A stretch of 7,577 nt of DNA, taken from contig JAPLHX010000266.1 in the NCBI GenBank assembly GCA_026389415.1, positions 1 to 7,577 of the forward strand, given 5' to 3'. The position numbers were made by a program, and so were the translations under genes. The stretch is from Coprothermobacterota bacterium. Its GTDB lineage: Bacteria; Caldisericota; JANLFM01. The notes under the pieces were generated by a model. The model saw nothing but the letters and a program-made list of their open reading frames with translations. It ran no database searches and was not told the DNA's origin. Shown here piece after piece: positions 1-4,947 of this stretch. Numbering within the stretch: position 1 is the first letter of the stretch; each line of letters starts with the position of its first letter.

Positions 1-1741
1 CGTCACAGCGTTCCTCGTGCACAAACGCTTTCACCGGTTCTGTTTCGTACACACCCTTGTTCATCAGCCGAATGGCCCGCGCCGCAGCCGCACTGGCCTG
101 GGAAACGGTGTCCGGGATGTCCTTGGGGCCTTGCACACAACCGGCGATGAATACACCGTCCACCAGGGTGTCCACTGGACGAAATTTGGGGTGCGCTTCC
201 TGCAAGAAACCATCCGGGCTTTTGGCGAGCTTCAGCAACTCGGAAACCCGGTCCGTGGCCTTCGCTGGCACCAACCCAGCGGACAGCACGACCAAATCGT
301 ATTCGGATTCGATGATTTCCCGGCTCAAAGTATCCTCAACCGTGATCCATAGCGTTCGCCCCTCTGGGTCAGGTTGAACCTCTGCCACGCGACCACGGAT
401 GTATTGGATCCCCGCTTTCTGCGCACGCTTGTAGTACTCTTCAAATCCCTTGCCATAGGCTCGCAGGTCCGTATAGAAGATGGTGATGTCCCGGGTGGGA
501 TCAATCCGCAGAAGCAGTTGAGCCAATTTGGTGGCGTACATGCAACAGATGCGGGAACAATTCTCCCGGTTGATCTGTTCATCGCGCGATCCGACGCACT
601 GGATAAAGGCTACGCGATTTCCCACCGCTCGCAGGGGAGGGCCGGAAGATCCGGTGGCAATGATCCGCTCCAACTGGAGTGCGGTGATCACGTTCGGATG
701 GCCGAAGTTGTAGACCGGTTTTAGCGTGGCATCGAACAGATCGAATCCCATGGCCCCGATGATGGTGTCTGCCTTGATCTCAATCGTTTCGTCCTGGTCA
801 GCAAAGTTGATCGCTTTCTGGGCGCAGAGCTTCTCGCAAACACCGCAGGCGTTCCCATCCTGTTTTAGGCGGCGACAAACCAGACCATCAATCAGGTATT
901 TGTGGGGGACCGCGATCGGATTGTGCAAGTAGATCGCCTTCCGCTCCGAGAGCCCTTGATTGAACTCATCCGGCACTTTCGTCGGGCACTTCCCGGCGCA
1001 GGTTCCGCAGGCCACACACTTCTCCCAATCGACATAGCGGGCCTTCCGTCGAACCTTCACGTTGAAGTTGCCCAGGTAACCCGAAACTTCCTCCACTTCC
1101 GCATACGTCAGCAGACGGATATTGGGGTGTTGAGACACGTCAGCGAGTTTGGGCCCGATAATGCAAGTCGCGCAATCCTCGGTCGGGAAGGTCTTGGAGA
1201 GCATCACCATTTTGCCACCGATGGCCGGTTCCCTTTCCACCAGTGTCACCTGGAAGCCGGCATCCGCCAAATCGAGTGCGGCCTGGATCCCGGCGATGCC
1301 TCCGCCCACGATCAACACATCCCGGCCGATGGGCAAAGCTTGTCGCGCCAAAGGAACATCCAACCTACACTTGGCGATGGCCATTTTCACCAGATCCTCC
1401 GCTTTCCGGGTGGCAGCGGCTTTACTGGGGTGAGCCCAGGAGCATTGTTCGCGCAAGTTGGCCATCTCGAACAGATAGGGATTGATTCCGGCTTTGGCCA
1501 CCGTTTTCATGAAGGTATTCTCATGGAATAATGGAGAGCAGGAAGCGACCACGACCCGGTCCAGGTTATGTTCTAGCACATCGTCAATGATCAGCTTCTG
1601 CCCGTCTTCCGAGCAGATATGCTCCGCGTCCCGCACGAAGGCTACGTCAGGCTCTTGCTCCGCCACGGCGTTGACTTTCTTGATGTCCACCACATCAGAG
1701 ATGTTCCCGCCGCAATGGCAGACGTATACACCAATCCTCAT
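1..1741 (-). CDS. hdrA: HdrA-like heterodisulfide reductase subunit A (FAD, iron-sulfur), C-terminus cut by window edge
   Basis: Reading the minus strand from ATG at 1741 gives 580 uninterrupted codons that run off the window edge. Residues 1-135 form a cysteine-bearing N-terminal domain (C8, C10, C43, C68, C100). An FAD-binding Rossmann motif follows (DVLIVGGGIAGIQAALDLAD from 141; GGK at 175-177). An inserted two-cluster ferredoxin domain has C242/C245/C248/C252 (CVACGTCAGKCP) and C289/C299/C302/C306. Further family marks are DCATCIIGPK at 189-198, QCVGSRD at 381-387, CSRICCMYATK at 395-405 and the second FAD motif GVFIAGCVQGPKDIP at 529-543. The last residues, ERCD, look like the start of the usual C-terminal 2[4Fe-4S] ferredoxin; family members are about 650 residues, so roughly 70 are missing. 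In methanogens and many anaerobes HdrA is the flavin core that splits or merges electron pairs between ferredoxin, hydrogenase/MvhD and HdrBC. The start overlaps the fumarase beta stop (ATGA), with AGGAGG at 1752-1757, so it is the last gene seen of the fumarase operon. Partners HdrB/HdrC/MvhD would lie beyond position 1 and cannot be seen. No selenocysteine-type in-frame TGA is present. Confidence 0.95.
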   Translation of the reverse strand, partial: MRIGVYVCHCGGNISDVVDIKKVNAVAEQEPDVAFVRDAEHICSEDGQKLIIDDVLEHNLDRVVVASCSPLFHENTFMKTVAKAGINPYLFEMANLREQCSWAHPSKAAATRKAEDLVKMAIAKCRLDVPLARQALPIGRDVLIVGGGIAGIQAALDLADAGFQVTLVEREPAIGGKMVMLSKTFPTEDCATCIIGPKLADVSQHPNIRLLTYAEVEEVSGYLGNFNVKVRRKARYVDWEKCVACGTCAGKCPTKVPDEFNQGLSERKAIYLHNPIAVPHKYLIDGLVCRRLKQDGNACGVCEKLCAQKAINFADQDETIEIKADTIIGAMGFDLFDATLKPVYNFGHPNVITALQLERIIATGSSGPPLRAVGNRVAFIQCVGSRDEQINRENCSRICCMYATKLAQLLLRIDPTRDITIFYTDLRAYGKGFEEYYKRAQKAGIQYIRGRVAEVQPDPEGRTLWITVEDTLSREIIESEYDLVVLSAGLVPAKATDRVSELLKLAKSPDGFLQEAHPKFRPVDTLVDGVFIAGCVQGPKDIPDTVSQASAAAARAIRLMNKGVYETEPVKAFVHEERCD

Positions 1742-2307
1742 CGTGTCGGTTCCTCCTGACGATACCGTTTGACCCCCTCCTGGTAGAGATCGTGGCCCTG
1801 GGTATCAATGGCCACAATGGCTGGGAAATCCTCCACCACCAACTCGCGGATCGCTTCCGCTCCCAGTTCTTCGTAAGCCACAATGCGAGAGGCCTTGACG
1901 GTCTGGGCCAGAAGCACTCCTGCGCCGCCTGTGGCCGCGAAATACACCGCCTTGTTCTTCACCAACGACTCAATCACGGCCGGTCTACGCTGCCCCTTGC
2001 CGATGATCCCTTTCATTCCCGCTTCCAGCAGGAGCGGAGTATAGGGGTCCATCCGGCCGCTGGTGGTTGGACCGGCGGAGCCGATGGCCTGGCCTGGCCG
2101 TTCCGGAGTGGGGCCCACGTAATACACGATCTGGCCACGGAGTTCGAAGGGGAGGTCCCGGCCGGTTTTCAACAATTCCACTAGCCGCTTATGAGCTGCA
2201 TCGCGAGCGGTATAAATGATGCCGGAGATCAGAACTGCATCACCGATCTGAAGCGCTGTCAAATCTCTGTCTTGCAAAGGCGTCTGTAAACGGATCGCTT
2301 CCGACAT
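1738..2307 (-). CDS. fumB: Class I fumarate hydratase, beta (C-terminal) subunit
   Basis: A 189-residue protein of the C-terminal (beta) family of two-subunit iron-sulfur fumarases and L(+)-tartrate dehydratases. It should pair with the alpha subunit encoded just upstream to interconvert fumarate and malate in the cytoplasm. Visible family motifs: TARDAAHKR at 33-41, GPTTSGRMDPYTPLLLEAG at 79-97, IIGKGQR at 101-107, ATGGAGVLLAQ at 125-135 and the C-terminal ELVVEDFPAIVAIDTQG at 155-171. Length is normal. Two in-frame ATGs exist (2313 and 2307). I chose 2307 because AGGAGG at 2315-2320 is 7 nt from it but only 1 nt from the upstream ATG. The Shine-Dalgarno overlaps the alpha-subunit stop codon (TGAGGAGG), which indicates coupled translation. 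The stop codon overlaps the hdrA start. Tartrate dehydratase is the main alternative, but the transcarboxylase neighbours favour fumarase. The symbol marks the beta subunit, not E. coli FumB. Confidence 0.93.
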   Translation of the reverse strand: MSEAIRLQTPLQDRDLTALQIGDAVLISGIIYTARDAAHKRLVELLKTGRDLPFELRGQIVYYVGPTPERPGQAIGSAGPTTSGRMDPYTPLLLEAGMKGIIGKGQRRPAVIESLVKNKAVYFAATGGAGVLLAQTVKASRIVAYEELGAEAIRELVVEDFPAIVAIDTQGHDLYQEGVKRYRQEEPTR

Positions 2308-2314
2308 TTCCATT

Positions 2315-2320
2315 CCTCCT
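2315..2320 (-). promoter_or_regulatory. Shine-Dalgarno site deciding the start of fumarase beta
   Basis: The minus strand reads TGAGGAGGAATGGAAATG. AGGAGG overlaps the TGA of the alpha subunit. It is 1 nt from the first ATG and 7 nt from the second, so the second (2307) is preferred. Confidence 0.8.
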
Positions 2321-3165
2321 CAAATCACCGCGGTCTTGTGCCGAGCTGCGTGACATTGCAGGTTCACGGCGACCGGCATCGACGCAATGTGGCATGGCTG
2401 AGCCAAGATATGTACAGCCAGTGCGGTGGTGCGCCCGCCCAAACCCATCGGCCCGATTCCCAGCCGGTTGATCCGATCCAACAATTCAACCTCCAGGGGA
2501 TTCCAAATCGGATCCGGATTGAGGGAACCCAAGCGACGTAATAAAGCTTTCTTGGCCAATAGAGCGCTTTGTTCGAAATTGCCGCCGATTCCCACGCCCA
2601 CAATCACCGGCGGGCAAGGGTTGCCTCCTGACCGGCGGACCCGATCGACCACAAAGTCCGTGATGCCCTCGATGCCGTCCGATGGTTGCATCATCCGCAC
2701 TTCACTCATGTTCTCCGAACCCCCGCCCTTTGGCGCTAATGTGATTTGGATGCTTTCTCCGGGCACGATCTGCATATGAATGATGGCAGGAGTATTGTCC
2801 TTCGTGTTCTTGCGCTCGATCACCGGGTCCGTAACCAGGGATTTGCGCAGAAACCCATCGCGATATCCTTGACGCACCCCTTCGTTGATCGCTTCGGTAA
2901 AATCACCGCCGATGACGTGGACATCCTGGCCAAACTCCACGAACACCACCGCCACACCTGTGTCTTGGCACATCGGCATTCCCAGGCGGGCAGCCATTCG
3001 ATCATTGGTCAGGATTTGCTCCAGGATCTCCCGCCCGACAGGGGATTCTTCTTTGGGGATGGCCTCTTCCAGCTTGGCCATCACGTCTTCCTCAAGCAGA
3101 TTGTTGGCATCGATACAGAGCCGGCGGACCGCCGCGGTGACTCCAGATGCATCAATTTCTCGCAA
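2320..3165 (-). CDS. fumA: Class I fumarate hydratase, alpha (N-terminal) subunit, TTG start
   Basis: A 281-residue catalytic subunit carrying the oxygen-sensitive [4Fe-4S] cluster of class I fumarase. The three cysteines expected to hold the cluster are visible: C66 in PMCQDTGVAVVFVEFGQDVH, C184 in NPCPPVIVGVGIGG, and C271 in VNLQCHAARH. Other family stretches are RKNTKDNTPAIIHMQIVPG (118-136), APKGGGSENMS (144-154), ALLAKKALLRRLG (201-213) and LGIGPMGLGGRTTALAV (235-251). The start is TTG at 3165: the encoded REIDASGVTAAVRRLC matches the usual N-terminus of the family, and a perfect AGGAGG lies 7 nt upstream at 3173-3178. The first in-frame ATG is 28 codons downstream with no such site and would remove conserved sequence. 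It precedes the beta subunit by 12 nt. With the oxaloacetate-forming 5S subunit upstream, the enzyme likely serves the fumarate-malate-oxaloacetate arm of propionate or succinate metabolism. L(+)-tartrate dehydratase alpha is the alternative. Confidence 0.94.
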   Translation of the reverse strand: MREIDASGVTAAVRRLCIDANNLLEEDVMAKLEEAIPKEESPVGREILEQILTNDRMAARLGMPMCQDTGVAVVFVEFGQDVHVIGGDFTEAINEGVRQGYRDGFLRKSLVTDPVIERKNTKDNTPAIIHMQIVPGESIQITLAPKGGGSENMSEVRMMQPSDGIEGITDFVVDRVRRSGGNPCPPVIVGVGIGGNFEQSALLAKKALLRRLGSLNPDPIWNPLEVELLDRINRLGIGPMGLGGRTTALAVHILAQPCHIASMPVAVNLQCHAARHKTAVI

Positions 3166-3172
3166 AGCAGAA

Positions 3173-3178
3173 CCTCCT
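3173..3178 (-). promoter_or_regulatory. Shine-Dalgarno site that fixes the TTG start of fumarase alpha
   Basis: The minus strand reads AGGAGG, then TTCTGCT, then TTG. A 7 nt spacer from a perfect ribosome-binding site to the TTG at 3165, and no other start codon at suitable distance, make TTG the start. Confidence 0.85.
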
Positions 3179-3243
3179 ATATTTGAAGATGGCCAACAAA
3201 CTGTCCGTTTATTAAACTAATCAGCCTGCGGCAGCATGTCCTG

Positions 3244-4314
3244 TCATGATTCCGGTTTCAACCCGAGGGCTTTGACGACATCCTTGGCCTCTACCCCCGG
3301 CATTTCCGTATCACTCGCAGCAAAGAACTCTTCCACCTTGGGTAGGATCTCTTTCTCCCGCCGGATTGCACCGCGAATGGCCGGTTCCAGCCGGTCGCTG
3401 ATGCTCTCCTTGGGGATCAAGGTGAAATCGCCACTGAGAGAAATATCCTGGATCAATCCACCAAGGTCCGGTCCCTCTACCTCAGCCACGGAGCGGATCA
3501 GACCTCCTCTGGCCTTATGCGAGCCGAACAGAAGATGCGTGTTCGACTTCACCTTGAAGGAATCCACCCGGGATTTTCGCTTGCCCAACAGGAAGGAAGG
3601 ATCAAGCATTTGCTTCCCAAGGGCTTGCGCCCGTTTCACAACCCAGGCAGGCATCGGTGCTCGCTCCAACGGACCTAATACCTTCTCGAATTCCTCAATC
3701 AGCACTCGTTGGACATCGTAGCGGTCGGGCAGCGCTCCCAGTTCGCGTTTCATGGTGGTCACGTTCTCTTCTATGGTCCGGAACACCTTGTCCCGCCATT
3801 TCTCATCGGGGATTTTGGCCACGTTCGCCATGGTCCGGTAATCGAAATCCATCATCATCGAACCGACGAAGACCAGTGAGTTGGCAATGTTGGCTCCGCC
3901 TTCCCCGCCGATCTTGCGGCCTTCCTTGGTAATCAGGTCATTGACCTCACGGAACTGGGCTAGGATTCCAAAACGCCCGTGTGCGCGAACCGGAGGCTCA
4001 GAAAGGACTTGATAGGCTTCCTGCACGGATTGTGGCAGCCGAGCATAATCCTTGCCATAGATCACCTGGTAGAAAATCTGATTCTGGTCCAGGTAGACCG
4101 TCCCACCGCCAACTTCCCGCCGGAACAGGGGAAGTTGATGCTCCCTCAAGTAATCCAGGTTCACTTCCTGTTGGGCATCTTGAAAGTAGCCGATGGAAAT
4201 CATCGGTTTGGCGGGAGAAACAATCACAAGGGCTTCCACATCTTCGCGTGCCAGCTCGTGGAAGAGGAGCATGGAGAGGTAGCCAGGCATTCGATCAAGG
4301 TGGAAAAGGTACAT
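3244..4314 (-). CDS. lplA: Lipoate-protein ligase A family protein with fused C-terminal accessory domain
   Basis: A 356-residue protein of the lipoate-protein ligase/biotin ligase (LplA/BPL) fold. Such ligases activate lipoate with ATP and join it to a lysine of a carrier protein. The lipoate-binding loop is RREVGGGTVYLD at residues 66-77, and the catalytic lysine is probably K134 in EGRKIGG. A C-terminal region at about 255-350 (KARGGLIRSVAEVEGPD from 267, SGDFTLIP at 294-301, PGVEAKDVVKALG at 339-351) resembles the LplA C-terminal/LplB accessory domain needed for lipoate activation, so both parts are fused here. Departures from classic LplA are Val for Ser before GGG, Leu for His in VY(H)D, and IGGEGG after the catalytic Lys; these recall divergent archaeal-type ligases. 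The open frame extends upstream to 4419 into gcvH, but the start at 4314 is preferred: AAGGAG at 4324-4329 sits 9 nt upstream and the encoded MYLFHLDRMPG begins family-like sequence. It lies 28 nt after the lipoyl protein gene, its probable substrate. Octanoyltransferase activity is an alternative. Confidence 0.88.
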   Translation of the reverse strand: MYLFHLDRMPGYLSMLLFHELAREDVEALVIVSPAKPMISIGYFQDAQQEVNLDYLREHQLPLFRREVGGGTVYLDQNQIFYQVIYGKDYARLPQSVQEAYQVLSEPPVRAHGRFGILAQFREVNDLITKEGRKIGGEGGANIANSLVFVGSMMMDFDYRTMANVAKIPDEKWRDKVFRTIEENVTTMKRELGALPDRYDVQRVLIEEFEKVLGPLERAPMPAWVVKRAQALGKQMLDPSFLLGKRKSRVDSFKVKSNTHLLFGSHKARGGLIRSVAEVEGPDLGGLIQDISLSGDFTLIPKESISDRLEPAIRGAIRREKEILPKVEEFFAASDTEMPGVEAKDVVKALGLKPES

Positions 4315-4323
4315 ACACCAATA

Positions 4324-4329
4324 CTCCTT
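4324..4329 (-). promoter_or_regulatory. Shine-Dalgarno site deciding the lipoate ligase start
   Basis: The minus strand reads AAGGAG, then 9 nt, then the ATG at 4314, within the 28 nt gap after the lipoyl protein gene. It rules in this ATG over the longer upstream open frame that would overlap gcvH. Confidence 0.75.
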
Positions 4330-4342
4330 GTCAGATCGCGAC

Positions 4343-4762
4343 CTATTTAGGATGTTTGCGGATTTCTTCTTCCTGCCAGAGGACGGCAGCTTGTCCGTGG
4401 TACAGATTCGCCAGTTCACTCAAGTCTGTGGCTTTCACTTTCACCAGCCAGCCCTTGCCATAAGGATCGCTGTTAGGCAAGGTGGATTCGTCTTCCAAGG
4501 CCTGATTCACTTCCATCACCGTACCGCCCAGCGGGGCATATACTTTACCCACCCACTTGCCGGTCTCCACGGTTCCGATCACGTCGTCCTGGCCGATCTC
4601 GTCACTTGTGGAGGGTAATTCCAGATAAGAGATTTCCCCGGCCAGTTGTTGGTAAAAATCGGTGACCCCCACCGTCACTTTCTCCCCTTCTACCCGAGCC
4701 CACATGTGTTCCTTGTGATAATACAGTTCATCCGGAAGCAAATATCCACTGACTTCAGCCAT
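4343..4762 (-). CDS. GcvH-like lipoyl carrier protein with ETGKW lipoylation site (possible LbpA-type)
   Basis: A 139-residue protein with the single lipoyl-domain fold of the glycine cleavage H protein family. The start YYHKEHMWARVEG (14-26) matches the Y(T/H)xEHEW signature, GVTDFYQQLAGEISYLELP (32-50) the GIT...GD(I/V)xxVxLP region, and VYAPLGGTVMEVNQALEDES (74-93) the segment after the lipoyl lysine. The candidate lipoyl lysine is K69, in VETGKWVGK; ordinary GcvH has ES(V)KA(A/V)S here, so this site is atypical. The start at 4762 has GAGGGGG at 4770-4776, 7 nt upstream; an open frame continues to 4816 (TTG) but runs through the terminator T-tract. A lipoate ligase gene follows 28 nt downstream, and no glycine-cleavage T or P gene is in the window. 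In sulfur oxidisers GcvH-like LbpA proteins are lipoylated by dedicated ligases and work with Hdr-like complexes. The nearby hdrA makes a similar electron-carrier role a reasonable inference, not a demonstrated one. Ordinary GcvH remains possible. Confidence 0.9.
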   Translation of the reverse strand: MAEVSGYLLPDELYYHKEHMWARVEGEKVTVGVTDFYQQLAGEISYLELPSTSDEIGQDDVIGTVETGKWVGKVYAPLGGTVMEVNQALEDESTLPNSDPYGKGWLVKVKATDLSELANLYHGQAAVLWQEEEIRKHPK

Positions 4763-4792
4763 TTTGTTGCCCCCTCGTCTTTTGCCGGAATC

Positions 4793-4834
4793 AAAAAAAA
4801 ATCCTGGTATGTGCAAATTGCTTGCAGCATACCA
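4793..4834 (-). terminator. Intrinsic terminator (or attenuator) upstream of the lipoyl protein gene
   Basis: On the minus strand TGGTATG-C-TGCAA (from 4834) pairs with TTGCA-CATACCA (to 4805) around a GCAAT loop: 12 base pairs with one bulged C. GGA and a run of nine T follow (4801-4793). An outer ATCC/GGAT pairing across a GGG bulge could extend the stem. There is no T-tract on the opposite side, so it acts only in the minus direction. It would end transcripts of the carboxyltransferase cassette. It lies only about 30 nt before the ATG of the lipoyl protein gene, so it may also attenuate read-through into that operon. Confidence 0.7.
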
Positions 4835-4848
4835 CCCGGATAAAGTTC

Positions 4849-4854
4849 ATTATA
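4849..4854 (-). promoter_or_regulatory. Possible sigma-70 type -10 box for the lipoyl protein operon
   Basis: The minus strand has a perfect TATAAT at 4854-4849. No good -35 lies at 17 nt: candidates are CTTTGC at 17 nt or TTGCTT at 15 nt, and a TTGACG lies only 7 nt upstream. A transcript starting about 7 nt downstream would enter the terminator hairpin almost at once. The box is perfect but the context is poor, so the call is weak. It is the only promoter-like candidate I found in this gap. Confidence 0.35.
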
Positions 4855-4863
4855 CTCGCATCG

Positions 4864-4935
4864 TCAACGAAGCAAAGCAAGCGCCGGCACCCACCACGAT
4901 ACCAACCCGGATCCCCAGAGCCCTTTACTGAGCAT
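4864..4935 (-). other. Doubtful 23-codon hydrophobic reading frame in the intergenic gap
   Basis: ATG at 4935 to TGA at 4864 on the minus strand would encode a 23-residue peptide beginning MLSKGLWGSG and ending WWVPALALLR, hydrophobic enough to insert in a membrane. It begins 12 nt after the oadA stop. Only a weak purine stretch (AGGGAAG) precedes a T7 run before the ATG. An overlapping frame also gives a hydrophobic run (GIVVGAGACFAS), so the signal may reflect base composition. I do not recognise it. Confidence 0.15.
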
Positions 4936-4947
4936 AAAAAAACTTCC

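Noticed and set aside
902..1531. Long open frame (209 codons) on the plus strand
   Set aside because: It is antisense to hdrA, whose minus-strand translation has full family motifs throughout this stretch. Its own translation shows no recognisable domain.
3166..3243. Possible separate promoter or terminator between lipoate ligase and fumarase alpha
   Set aside because: TATAGG near 3178 has no -35 at proper spacing, and the inverted repeats (CATG...CATG, CTGCCGCAG) are very short with no T-tract. I see only the ribosome-binding site here.
4343..4762. Complete glycine cleavage system
   Set aside because: Only an H-like protein is present. No T or P protein, no lipoamide dehydrogenase and no glycine riboswitch was recognised in the window, and the lipoylation site is atypical.
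4820..4845. GGGTGGTATGCTGC on the minus strand resembles the T-box motif (AGGGTGGNACCGCG) and forms part of the terminator stem
   Set aside because: The match breaks after GGGTGGTA. Only about 110 nt separate it from the oadA stop, too short for stem I with a specifier loop, and the downstream genes are not aminoacylation or amino acid genes.
4936..4942. T7 run on the minus strand just after the oadA stop as a terminator
   Set aside because: No stable hairpin precedes it; CTAGACTAG gives only a trivial stem. The hairpin at 4805-4834 is far better.
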